From: JAFTYO01 sp045613125 | GTDB taxonomy: Bacteria > Pseudomonadota > Alphaproteobacteria > RF32 > CAG-239 | Assembly: GCA_045613125.1 (NCBI GenBank) | Contig: JAZLAM010000020.1 | Coordinates: forward strand, 9,917 to 73,916 | DNA: 64,000 bases | Direction of reading: 5' to 3' | Part shown: positions 34,601 to 43,072 of the stretch, piece after piece | Numbering within the stretch: position 1 is the first letter of the stretch | How the letters are laid out: each line of letters starts with the position of its first letter | Translations under genes and position numbers: made by a program | Notes under the pieces: generated by a model | Seen by the model: the letters and a program-made list of their open reading frames with translations, nothing else | Database searches by the model: none | What the model was told of the DNA's origin: nothing

Positions 34601-37600
34601 AAAACCGGTTAAAAGCTGGTTTTGTATTTTATAATCATCAGCAAAACCGGAAACTAAAGCAATTTGTTGATAAGCGCCGATTCGTTGCATTAATGGCAAT
34701 TTTTTATCAAAAATTATGCTATCTTCCAAAAGCTTATTTTTTAAATCTGATGATGCATCAGAATTGTCATATTTTAAGTTTCTTAAGAACAATAATGTTG
34801 CTTTAAGAGCTTTTTTAGGATCTTTTTCCGAGTGTATTATATCAATAATAACCGGACCGACTTTTTCCATATCAATAACAGAAGACGGAATATTATTAAA
34901 TGTTTTAATTGCTTCTAAAGTGTCCTCAGGATAATTTTCTCTGTTTAATAAAAACGGAACAAATTTTTCTTTTACAACGTTACGAAAATATAAAGAGGTG
35001 TCATTATATTTAAAAACTTCTCCTAAAGGCAATTTATTTGTTTTGCTTTGTAAAATGTGAGTAGTTAAAACATAAGATAAAAATAAAGGTTTAGCTAATC
35101 TGTGCTCATCGCTTCTTTTATAATTTGATAAATCGGTCGGAATATCGAGTTTCTTAGACATTTCTTCGGCAAATAACGGCTGATATTGAGAAAAATCAAT
35201 ATCTTTATATGCAATTTCGGGATTATCGTGAAGTTGTTGCTCTATGTATGCATTGATATGCTTTAACTCAATATTTATTGCATTAGCAACAGAATGCTGA
35301 TCTGATTTAAGAGTTTCCGGATTTGCAAACTCAAAAAATCTTTTATGATATTTTATCAACTGTTCATGAGTGAATAAGGGAGATAAATTAGATGTTAGAA
35401 CGTAATTATTAGGTTGATATTCTGCATATTCTTCCGGACAAAAACTATTCATTGCAATTGAGTATGATTTGTCGGCATCTTTATATAAGGCATTAAACAC
35501 TGCATCATCATTTTCCGCAACATATTCTGTTGATGCGAACCGTCGTTCATCTTCGGTAAGATGTTGTAAAATTAAATCTAAATCAAATTTTGTATGTTTT
35601 CCGGCAAGAGGGCTCTCATCTGCTAACGTAGTGTATTGCTCCTTTATAACCTCTTTAAGCATTTGGGTGCGATAGGTTATATCAGGGCTGATTGATGTAA
35701 GTTTTGCATTGTAGACCATTAAGCGCCAATTTGCATCAGATCTGTTTATTTCGTAATTAATACTTCCTGTATATTGTTTCAATCTGAGTAAATCTCTTGA
35801 AGATAGATTAACCGATGAGGGATCTTGTTTCAATTTTTGCAATGTTGCATAATCTTCTTTTACAATATCAGCCAACTGTTTATAAAATTCTGCTCTCTTT
35901 TGCTCAATAATTTCTTGTTCTTTTTCTTCACGTTTTTCCGGGGAAAAAGAAGATAGAATATTACCTTCTGCATCAACACAATACATCCAATAATTTTTTT
36001 CCGAACTTAAAGCACAAGGATTTTGGTAATCTGCGTTATATGTAATAAAATGTATATCTTCCATGATACGTTCAGAAGCTATACCAAACTTAGGTGAAAT
36101 AATACCATGATTAAAGGTACGAGGAGGAATTTTCTTTCTGGTCGGGTTTTCCGTCATTTCTAAATTGAGTGAAGGAAAAGTTTTAGGATTGAAGCGATAA
36201 AAAAATTGTATCATAGGAGTTGTAAATTTCAATCTGACACTTTTATCAAGGTTTTCTTCAATGTTCGTATAACAATAGTTACAATCCATAATTTGCATTT
36301 TCGTCATGTTGAAATATGGCTCTTCGTTTAATATTCTTTCAATTGTTGCCAGATATGATTTTCCAAAATTTGTTTTTGATAAATCAATTTGTTGCAAAGG
36401 ATTTACTGCAAGAGCTGCGTAATGGTTGTAGGCATCCACAGACATTGTAAGAATTCTGTCCCAAAACTGTAAGCTTAAATCTGTGCCGTTATCTATATTT
36501 TGACGTTGTTCTTGTCTTTTAGCTTCTTCAATTGCTACATGATGTTCATATTCATCATCAGGAACAATTTTAAACGGAAAAGATTCTAAAATGCTTTGTC
36601 TTTCAGTTTGGTCATAAGGAATTTGTAATTCTGTTAAGTCGTAAGATAAAGAATATTCTTTTCCGACAAGCTCAATCCATTTATCTAAACTTTCTTTTCT
36701 TTGGTCATTATTGATCCAACCCTTAAAATAATCGGCATCACTTTGTTTTATAACCCGTCTAGGCATTTCTTGTCTTAATTGGGTAATATGGTCGAATACT
36801 ATAGTGTTTAAAGCTTCTGTATAACAGTTTGGTAAACCATAATGAGAATTCCATGGGTAGTATTCCCATAATTCTGCTCTTCTTTCGGATATATCATGCA
36901 TATATGACAATAATATTTCTTGTTTTTGAGGTAAAGGAGCTTCATAATATCCGAGCTCTTGCAACTCTTTTTCAAACAAAGAAACATATCTGTTACGTTT
37001 ACAATCTTCCTTTATGTTTTCAGGAATGTCAGATATTTGAATGTCGTTTATATCTATATTTTCTTTTTGATAATTGTCTTCAATGGTCTTGATTTTGATA
37101 TCAATGGCGTTAAGACGGCTTTCATCATTCGGGTGCTCGTCTAAAGCTCTGGATATAATTTGTTTTAATGAAAAACATTTGTCATTATCGTGGAATATAT
37201 CAGCTGCAATTTTTCGTGCTTCATTAATGTTATATCCGGCTTTTGCCATCATATCAAGAGAGCCAAAGTCTGAAGTGATTTCTTCCATTTTGGAGTTTTT
37301 ATGTTTATCATCAAGTAAAAAATCTTGACGCAAATGCCCCAACTCGTGACCCAAGATATATGCCAATTGGTCTTCGTTTTCCACCATTTCGAGTAAACCT
37401 TTGGTGATAAAAACGATAGGATATTGTTCTTTAGAAGCCTCTTCAATTTCTTCATCTGTGTAAAACTCGTTTTCCGTATCAAGAATTTTTGGGGTTTTAC
37501 CGGGGACAAAAGCTGCATTGGGGTTTTTATCATCAACTATACAAAACAAGACGGGATATCGTTCAAAGTCCAGATCCTCACCAATTAAGCGTTGGCAAAT

Positions 37601-37711
37601 ATTTTGCAAATAATCTTGTCGTTGTTGCTCTTCTTCAGATGAGCCACTTAAAATCTTATACTCTTCAAAAAGTTTTGCCGGAATTTTTTCTTTTAGTTTG
37701 CTTACATCCAT
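31628..37711 (-). CDS. 2027-aa protein: M48-like metallopeptidase joined to a UbiB/ADCK-like kinase region
   Basis: The longest gene of the window, with a GGGGAT ribosome site before the ATG. Residues about 60-220 resemble an M48-type zinc peptidase: H-E-L-G-H at 122-126, then an E-E-I-T-S-D-F-G helix near 145 as the likely third-ligand segment. About 1000 residues of mostly helical, unrecognised sequence follow. From about 1335 the order of UbiB/ADCK (ABC1) motifs appears: G-P-A-A-I-K-L-G-Q (KxGQ at 1347-1350), G-S-A-S (Ala-rich loop equivalent, 1411-1413), R-V-T-K-I-L-R-A-G (VAVK equivalent, Lys1437), F-D-H-D-R-H (catalytic-loop equivalent of H-x-D-P-H-P-G-N, 1572-1577) and G-L-F-D-T-G (DFG equivalent, Asp1594). 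The C-terminal 400 residues are helical. No signal peptide or membrane helix is evident. Both assignments are by motif reading; the combination is unfamiliar to me. Confidence 0.65.
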   Translation of the reverse strand: MDVSKLKEKIPAKLFEEYKILSGSSEEEQQRQDYLQNICQRLIGEDLDFERYPVLFCIVDDKNPNAAFVPGKTPKILDTENEFYTDEEIEEASKEQYPIVFITKGLLEMVENEDQLAYILGHELGHLRQDFLLDDKHKNSKMEEITSDFGSLDMMAKAGYNINEARKIAADIFHDNDKCFSLKQIISRALDEHPNDESRLNAIDIKIKTIEDNYQKENIDINDIQISDIPENIKEDCKRNRYVSLFEKELQELGYYEAPLPQKQEILLSYMHDISERRAELWEYYPWNSHYGLPNCYTEALNTIVFDHITQLRQEMPRRVIKQSDADYFKGWINNDQRKESLDKWIELVGKEYSLSYDLTELQIPYDQTERQSILESFPFKIVPDDEYEHHVAIEEAKRQEQRQNIDNGTDLSLQFWDRILTMSVDAYNHYAALAVNPLQQIDLSKTNFGKSYLATIERILNEEPYFNMTKMQIMDCNYCYTNIEENLDKSVRLKFTTPMIQFFYRFNPKTFPSLNLEMTENPTRKKIPPRTFNHGIISPKFGIASERIMEDIHFITYNADYQNPCALSSEKNYWMYCVDAEGNILSSFSPEKREEKEQEIIEQKRAEFYKQLADIVKEDYATLQKLKQDPSSVNLSSRDLLRLKQYTGSINYEINRSDANWRLMVYNAKLTSISPDITYRTQMLKEVIKEQYTTLADESPLAGKHTKFDLDLILQHLTEDERRFASTEYVAENDDAVFNALYKDADKSYSIAMNSFCPEEYAEYQPNNYVLTSNLSPLFTHEQLIKYHKRFFEFANPETLKSDQHSVANAINIELKHINAYIEQQLHDNPEIAYKDIDFSQYQPLFAEEMSKKLDIPTDLSNYKRSDEHRLAKPLFLSYVLTTHILQSKTNKLPLGEVFKYNDTSLYFRNVVKEKFVPFLLNRENYPEDTLEAIKTFNNIPSSVIDMEKVGPVIIDIIHSEKDPKKALKATLLFLRNLKYDNSDASSDLKNKLLEDSIIFDKKLPLMQRIGAYQQIALVSGFADDYKIQNQLLTGFIEEIEAIKDPYERNVIYDIFISKENRISDPDIRRTYQRLWVESVFEACGKQIDDNSAQLHEKISPFLFKLHESHEEDYYGSRKTVENINMTDKIEIAKILADKFVSQQKLSMMIKPKPASFDEMNEGNRSDNSMIIAGFDAIKLIMRDDKSEASSLIDFLLSKGEMHNCVEYSEHLGEIFKTHDIQNKKVSPDTLQILHREFWGYPLEARAVLINELLYSASSKNSENRWEDIFQKVAPKIFPNADSEMSKIGTEFLHSYIKSRKENERTLYLAAMMVAANENSSTTDPEKSIAKGIRLFLENSGPAAIKLGQAMASYTDVPKFIRDEMQELKSNASRPSRWEVYEWLDFYAKKDGDNKLNYGQDIWLGKIIGSASYFVTLEKGKFENGQIPQDSDRVTKILRAGAKIASDKEFKIFENMLYDLAQKGVMKNGIDSFVRLVKQAQETVEVETNLEIGYSQLETAKELYKEKQIDVDGHSFKLHVADWPEYGKNWADLERAQGIDLDQIQDPQYKKALSKAYFTVELMNMLSGSRFDHDRHCKQMKIDTQNNVIGLFDTGAMAIVDPSEKDKELLGRVIYRTLQKTLEYSSDGTNAFGKVGNILSSEIEGVYTDKLTDSTYLTECQRGLLALTDYYKDLSANDFIECINSAINNKDMPIDKSIVKGFVQEGIKDIGIFASKQPLLSHKDKEALGSLIFNVYASASVDGTENIGQIIKNEVQQLQDKGVNMPILSVISDKLSESTHQSLGFNIPKEFMPTVSEIVGQKDIDVAILKGVMKEAVNSIDLQGQKDNYPEQDRQELGKLLYDTFDLMISKRREGEKIDMAEAFLSLQKTGNYQTQLGKKIAAVVKTAKQISSSQTSAHIDINEIVKTSLLSGNMDKHIAKGISEQFKQKNPNLILRAKLAKGLNLFLSQNTEDMGVVKKSLIKMLVRKPNVIQQVSTKLDTQICAPETNKKLIEMIRGYTEKFARIINKNRTNPNIEVNNIGRDN

Positions 37712-37945
37712 AATTTTATCCCCATATTTGCATATATTTGCAAGTTATCATGGTTTTGTCAAAATGGCAAGGAAAATATATAAAGTATTTATATTATATC
37801 TTGAATTTTTTGCTTGAATAATCGAAATTAGTAGTATAGATTTGAGCCGAATTGATTTTTTTAATTTTGGTCGTGTTAAAACTTTTTTGTTTTGGTACGG
37901 CTGTGTGTTTAACTTAAAATAGCTGCGAAAGGAGCTTTTATAACC

Positions 37946-40594
37946 ATGAGTAAATGGGTTTATACATTTGGTAACGGCAAAGCCGAAGGCGATGCTTCCA
38001 TGAGAAATTTGCTCGGTGGTAAAGGTGCTAACCTTGCTGAAATGAATGTGGTTGGCATGCCTGTTCCTCCGGGATTTACTGTAACAACTGAAGTTTGTAC
38101 ATATTACTATGACAACAATCAAACTTATCCTTCAGATTTGAAAGATCAAGTTCGTGCTGCAGTTGCACATGTTGAAGGTATTATGGGTAAAAAATTTGCA
38201 GATTCTGAAAATCCTTTATTGTTCTCTGTTCGTTCAGGTGCCAGAGTTTCTATGCCTGGTATGATGGACACTGTTTTGAACTTAGGTTTGAATGATGAAA
38301 CAGTTAAAGCTTTGGCTAAAGCTTCAGGCAGCGAAAGATTTGCTTACGATTCTTATCGTCGTTTCTTGCAAATGTTCTCAGATGTTGTGTTAGGTGCTGA
38401 TATTGATTTGTATGAAGAAGCTCTTGAAAATATGAAAAAATCTAAAGGATATGCTTCTGATACAGATTTAACAGCTGAAGATTTAAAAGAACTTGTTAAA
38501 GAATATAAAGAAATCGGTGCTAAATTAGGTAAAGTTGTTCCTCAAGATCCATGGGATCAACTCTGGGCAGGTATCGGTGCTGTGTTTGGTTCTTGGATGG
38601 CAGCTCGTGCTATTACATATCGTAAATTAAACAACATTCCTGGTGACTGGGGTACAGCAGTTAACGTTCAAACAATGGTATTTGGTAACGCCGGTGATGA
38701 TTGTGCAACAGGTGTTTGCTTCTCTCGTGACCCAGCAACAGGTGAAAATGTTTACTATGGTGAATATTTGATTAATGCTCAAGGTGAAGACGTTGTTGCA
38801 GGTATCAGAACTCCGCAACCTATGGCTTCAAAAGGTGATGGTACATCTTTGGAAGAAAAATGGCCTCACTTATATCAAGAATTAGTTGATGTTCGTAACA
38901 AACTTGAAGCTCACTACAAAGATATGCAAGATATGGAATTTACCATTGAACATGGTAAACTCTGGATGTTACAATGCCGTAACGGTAAAAGAACAGCTGC
39001 AGCAGCAGTTCGTATGGCTGTAGAAATGCAAGAAGAAGGCTTAATCAATAAAGAAGAAGCAATTATGCGTGTTGGTGCTGACCAATTAGACCAATTGTTA
39101 CACCCAATGCTTGATCCTAAAGCTAAAAGAAATGTTATTGCAACAGGTTTGCCGGCTTCTCCGGGTGCTGCTGTCGGTCGTGCAGTGTTTAATGCTGAAG
39201 ATGCAGAAAGCTGGGCAAACAAAGGTGAAAAAGTTATTCTTATTCGTAACGAAACATCTCCTGAAGATATCGGCGGTATGCACGCTTCTCAAGGTGTGAT
39301 TACTGCTCGTGGCGGTATGACATCTCACGCTGCCGTTGTTGCTCGTGGTATGGGTACACCTTGCGTGTCCGGTTCAACAGATATCACAATTGACTACAAA
39401 GCTAAAACAATGACAACAAAATCAGGTTACACAATCAAAGAAGGCGATTGGGTATCTTTAGATGGCGCTAAAGGTCAGATTATTGAAGGTGCAATTCCGA
39501 CTGTTCAAGCAGATACAAATACTGGTAACTTTGGTAAATTAATGGGCTGGGTTGATGAAGTTCGCACAATGAAAGTTCGTGCAAATGCAGAAACTCCGAA
39601 AGATGCTCAACAAGCTTTAGATTTTGGTGCTGAAGGTATCGGTTTGGCTCGTACAGAACACATGTTCTTTGATCCGAAACGTATTGCTGATATGCGTGCT
39701 ATGATTTTAGCTGATGATGAAGCTGGACGTCGTGCTGCACTTGCAAACTTATTGCCTTATCAAAAACAAGACTTTAAAGACTTGTTCAAAATTATGGACG
39801 GTTTACCGGTAACTGTTCGTTTGCTTGACCCACCGTTGCACGAATTTTTACCTCATACAGATGCAGAAATGCAAGAACTTGCAGATAAATTAGGTAAAAC
39901 ATTGGCAGATGTTAAGAAAAGAGCAGAATCTTTACACGAATTGAACCCAATGTTAGGTCATCGTGGTTGTCGTTTGCCGATTACATATCCTGAAATTGCA
40001 GAAATGCAAGCTCGCGCTATTTTAGAAGCTGCTGTTGAGTGCTCAGAAGAAGGAATTAAAGTTATTCCTGAAATCGAAGTTCCTTTAACAGGTTCTAAGA
40101 AAGAATTGGATATTGTTAAAAACATTATCGATACAACAGCTGAAAAAGTATTCGCTGAAAAAGGTAAAAAAGTTGAATATATCGTCGGTACCATGATTGA
40201 GTTGCCAAGAGCTGCTTTAATGGCTGAAGATATTGCACAAACAGCTGCATTCTTTGGTTTTGGTACAAACGACTTAACTCAAACAACTTTGGGTATGAGC
40301 CGTGATGATACAGGCGCTATTTTAGATGAATATCGTGCAAAAGGTGTTTATGTTGCAGATCCGTTTGCTTCTATTGATGTTGACGGTGTAGGTAAACTTG
40401 TTAAACGTGCTTGCGTTGAAGGACGTAAGGTTAATCCGGATATTCACTTAGGTGTTTGTGGTGAACATGGTGGTGATCCTAAATCTATCGAATTCTTCCA
40501 AGAATGTGGTTTAGATTATGTATCTTGCTCACCATTCAGAGTTCCTGTTGCTCGCTTAGCAGCAGCTCAAGCAGCTGTTAAAGCTAAGAAGTAA
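37946..40594 (+). CDS. ppdK: Pyruvate, phosphate dikinase
   Basis: A 882-residue cytosolic enzyme interconverting pyruvate + ATP + Pi and PEP + AMP + PPi. The N-terminal ATP-grasp domain begins W-V-Y-T-F-G-N-G-K-A-E-G. The swivelling phosphohistidine domain has G-G-M-T-S-H-A-A-V-V-A-R-G-M-G with His461. The C-terminal PEP/pyruvate TIM barrel includes G-I-G-L-A-R-T-E-H-M-F-F and G-x-C-G-E-H-G-G-D-P with the catalytic Cys. The codon pattern looks optimised (repetitive, consistent codons), suggesting high expression. With pyruvate kinase and inorganic pyrophosphatase also in the window, it fits PPi-linked glycolysis or gluconeogenesis. A 21-bp terminator follows. Confidence 0.98.
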   Translation: MSKWVYTFGNGKAEGDASMRNLLGGKGANLAEMNVVGMPVPPGFTVTTEVCTYYYDNNQTYPSDLKDQVRAAVAHVEGIMGKKFADSENPLLFSVRSGARVSMPGMMDTVLNLGLNDETVKALAKASGSERFAYDSYRRFLQMFSDVVLGADIDLYEEALENMKKSKGYASDTDLTAEDLKELVKEYKEIGAKLGKVVPQDPWDQLWAGIGAVFGSWMAARAITYRKLNNIPGDWGTAVNVQTMVFGNAGDDCATGVCFSRDPATGENVYYGEYLINAQGEDVVAGIRTPQPMASKGDGTSLEEKWPHLYQELVDVRNKLEAHYKDMQDMEFTIEHGKLWMLQCRNGKRTAAAAVRMAVEMQEEGLINKEEAIMRVGADQLDQLLHPMLDPKAKRNVIATGLPASPGAAVGRAVFNAEDAESWANKGEKVILIRNETSPEDIGGMHASQGVITARGGMTSHAAVVARGMGTPCVSGSTDITIDYKAKTMTTKSGYTIKEGDWVSLDGAKGQIIEGAIPTVQADTNTGNFGKLMGWVDEVRTMKVRANAETPKDAQQALDFGAEGIGLARTEHMFFDPKRIADMRAMILADDEAGRRAALANLLPYQKQDFKDLFKIMDGLPVTVRLLDPPLHEFLPHTDAEMQELADKLGKTLADVKKRAESLHELNPMLGHRGCRLPITYPEIAEMQARAILEAAVECSEEGIKVIPEIEVPLTGSKKELDIVKNIIDTTAEKVFAEKGKKVEYIVGTMIELPRAALMAEDIAQTAAFFGFGTNDLTQTTLGMSRDDTGAILDEYRAKGVYVADPFASIDVDGVGKLVKRACVEGRKVNPDIHLGVCGEHGGDPKSIEFFQECGLDYVSCSPFRVPVARLAAAQAAVKAKK

Positions 40595-40604
40595 TTTGTA
40601 ACTT

Positions 40605-40651
40605 AACAATAAAAAACGGAGTTTGAATAACAAACTCCGTTTTTTATTGTT
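40605..40651 (+). terminator. Rho-independent terminator of ppdK
   Basis: A 21-bp perfect stem (40605-40625 with 40631-40651) with a 5-base loop contains the T-run in its distal arm. It is the strongest hairpin in the window. Confidence 0.92.
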
Positions 40652-40965
40652 ATAATGATTACAAATCAGAAGTAAAGCTTGAAAAATGATACATGTTTTT
40701 TTAATGTAATTATAAAGCATAATTAAATAATGTCCAATTAGCTATTTTGTCTTTTTAAAGCATCGATATAGCAAGTTCCGGAGTGTCTGATAAATTAAGC
40801 AATTAATAGCATAACCAAATAATTTAAATATGAACAAAACGATAATAAAAAAGAAAAAATTGTCAACATTTAAAATAGTTCTTTATAAACTAAACTCTTG
40901 GTTGCGAAAATAAAAAAAACAGATTAGAATGGTGCTTAGTATATGTATCTTTTTAAGAGAAAAAA
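40652..40965. other. Intergenic region before the envelope gene cluster
   Basis: About 310 AT-rich bases have no ORF. The only clear signal is the promoter at 40902-40930. Confidence 0.5.
40902..40930 (+). promoter_or_regulatory. Sigma70 promoter of the mltB-rlpA-dacA-tmk cluster
   Basis: TTGCGA (40902-40907), 17 bases, TAGAAT (40925-40930), 35 bases before the ATG of the first gene. Confidence 0.55.
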
Positions 40966-42237
40966 ATGGCTTTGTATCGAAAAATAGCAATCATAATAAT
41001 GAGTTTGTTTATGTTTTTTTCAAACAGTGTAAAAGCTGTTGAATATACTCCTAAAGAGTGGTTAGATTGGCTTGATAATTTAAAAAAAGAAATGATTTCA
41101 AAAGGAATAAGTGAAAAAACTATTCAAAAAGCTTATAGTAATAAGACATATTATCATAAAACACCTGAAGTTGTTCAAAAAGATAAAGAACAGACGGAAT
41201 TTGTTTTGACTTCAAGAGATTATGTAAATAAGTTAGTAAATGAAAAAAGAGTTGATATTGCTCGTAAGCATTATAAAAAATTACAAAAAAAATATCAAAA
41301 AATAGAAGAACAATATGGAGTGCCACTTAATTATTTGACTGCTTTTTGGGCAATTGAGACTAATTTTGGGCAAAATAAGGGAAAATATCATATAATTGAC
41401 GGTTTAACAAATTTGAGCTACAAAAACCGACGTTCCAAATTTTTTAAAAATGAACTTTATAATGTCTTAAAAATTATGGAAAAGTTTGAACTTGAAAACG
41501 ATAAAATGATGGGATCTTGGGCTGGTGCTATGGGGCATTTTCAATTTATGCCTTCTACGTATAATGTTTATGCTATAGACTACGATAACGATGGCATAAT
41601 TGATATTTGGGATTCTTTTGATGATGCTGTTGCATCGGCAGCAAATTATCTTAGCCATCTAGGGTGGAAAAAAGATGAACCTTGGGGAATGAAAATAAGC
41701 TTACCTTGGAATTTCGATTATACTCAAATCGGATATAAAAAGGTTAAAACTCTTGAAGATTGGGCAAAAATAGGAATTAGAAAAACAGATGGTAAAAAAA
41801 TAGATTTGAATTCTGACTTGAAGGCATCGATTATACTTCCTGATGGAAAAAAAGGAAATGCTTATATTATACTTTCTAATTTCAAAAGGATTATGATTTG
41901 GAATCGATCTGAAAACTATGCTTTGGCTGTGGCAAGATTGGCAGATTATATTAAAAATTCCCAAAAATATACTCCTATAAGTTCTGATAGACAATATTTG
42001 TTAACTGATAAAGATGTTAAAAAAGTTCAGCGATTTGCAAATAAATTGTTGCGAACAAAATTAAAAGTAGATGGAATTTTAGGTCCTAAAACTAGAGATG
42101 CTGTAAAAATTTTGCAAAAAAAGGCAAAAATGCAACAAGATGGATATCCTGATTATCAATTATTGCTAAAAATTGATAACTATAATCCTAAAATGGGGTT
42201 TATGGTGCCTGTTCAACCTATAAAATCGGTAAAGTAA
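40966..42237 (+). CDS. mltB: MltB-type lytic murein transglycosylase with peptidoglycan-binding domain
   Basis: A 423-residue exported protein (signal peptide about 1-24, cleavage near V-K-A). The SLT_2 catalytic domain has Glu131 in F-W-A-I-E-T-N-F-G, M-G-S-W-A-G-A-M-G-H-F-Q-F-M-P-S near 180-195, and D-x-D-N-D-G-x-x-D. The C-terminal domain (about 345-410) is a PG_binding_1 helical repeat with V-D-G-I-L-G-P-K-T. It cleaves glycan strands between MurNAc and GlcNAc to 1,6-anhydro products. It is the first gene of a long same-strand run; the next ATG starts at the base after its stop. Confidence 0.92.
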   Translation: MALYRKIAIIIMSLFMFFSNSVKAVEYTPKEWLDWLDNLKKEMISKGISEKTIQKAYSNKTYYHKTPEVVQKDKEQTEFVLTSRDYVNKLVNEKRVDIARKHYKKLQKKYQKIEEQYGVPLNYLTAFWAIETNFGQNKGKYHIIDGLTNLSYKNRRSKFFKNELYNVLKIMEKFELENDKMMGSWAGAMGHFQFMPSTYNVYAIDYDNDGIIDIWDSFDDAVASAANYLSHLGWKKDEPWGMKISLPWNFDYTQIGYKKVKTLEDWAKIGIRKTDGKKIDLNSDLKASIILPDGKKGNAYIILSNFKRIMIWNRSENYALAVARLADYIKNSQKYTPISSDRQYLLTDKDVKKVQRFANKLLRTKLKVDGILGPKTRDAVKILQKKAKMQQDGYPDYQLLLKIDNYNPKMGFMVPVQPIKSVK

Positions 42238-43059
42238 ATGAAAGTGACTAAATTTAAAATATTATCTCTGTTGATGATTGCTTTTTTATATGGATGTGCT
42301 TCAAAAGGTACCCCAGAATTAAGTGGCTTATCACCGCAAGCTCAGGCAATAGCAATTAAAAACTATGGTGGTGTTTATAAAGTTGGCAATCCCTATAAAA
42401 TTATGGGAAGATGGTATTACCCGAAAGAAGATTATTCTTATTCAGAAGTAGGAATAGCCAGTTGGTATGGAGAAGATTTTCATGCAAAAAAAACAGCCAA
42501 TGGTGAAGTTTATGATATGAATACTTTGACTGCAGCACACAGAACTCTTCCATTACCGTCTATAGTTAAGGTTACAAATTTGGAAAACGGACGATCATTG
42601 GTGTTACGAGTTAATGATAGAGGTCCGTATGCAAAAGAACGTATAATTGATATTTCAAAACGAGGGGCGCAACTTTTAGGATATCAAACTAAAGGAATAA
42701 CAAAGGTAAAAGTTGAAATTATGGCTGAAGAAAGTAAGGCTCTAAAAGCAGCAATGCTGGGACAAAAAACTTCTAATATTTCGAGGATACCTGTGATAAA
42801 AATATCAAGTTCTGATGAAAATAGTTCTAATACAATATATTATGTTCAAGTAGGGTCTTTTTCACAAAAAAAATTAGCAGATAATTTAAATTCTAGACTT
42901 TGTCAATTCGGTAAAAGCGAAGTAAAAGAAATTTACTTAGGTGGCGCAACTTTTTATAGAGTAAGGATAGGGCCGTTTTCATATAAAGAAGATGCCGATA
43001 TTATGTTAAATAAGGTTAGAGATTATGGTATTTATGATGCCAGAGTTGTTAAAAATTAA
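42238..43059 (+). CDS. rlpA: RlpA septal-ring lytic transglycosylase lipoprotein with SPOR domain
   Basis: A 273-residue lipoprotein: lipobox L-Y-G-C with Cys20. The double-psi beta-barrel domain has G-I-A-S-W-Y-G-E-x-F-H-x-K-x-T-A-N-G-E (about 76-95) and R-V-N-D-R-G-P-Y near residue 124, including the catalytic Asp. A C-terminal SPOR domain (about 195-270) binds denuded septal glycan. Acts in daughter-cell separation together with MltB and the carboxypeptidase downstream. The stop lies 14 bases before the next start. Confidence 0.94.
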   Translation: MKVTKFKILSLLMIAFLYGCASKGTPELSGLSPQAQAIAIKNYGGVYKVGNPYKIMGRWYYPKEDYSYSEVGIASWYGEDFHAKKTANGEVYDMNTLTAAHRTLPLPSIVKVTNLENGRSLVLRVNDRGPYAKERIIDISKRGAQLLGYQTKGITKVKVEIMAEESKALKAAMLGQKTSNISRIPVIKISSSDENSSNTIYYVQVGSFSQKKLADNLNSRLCQFGKSEVKEIYLGGATFYRVRIGPFSYKEDADIMLNKVRDYGIYDARVVKN

Positions 43060-43072
43060 AGGAGATTGTTTG

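Noticed and set aside
31647..37713. Several plus-strand ORFs of 60-95 codons opposite the 2027-aa gene
   Set aside because: All are antisense to an uninterrupted coding frame, with no ribosome sites or recognisable products.
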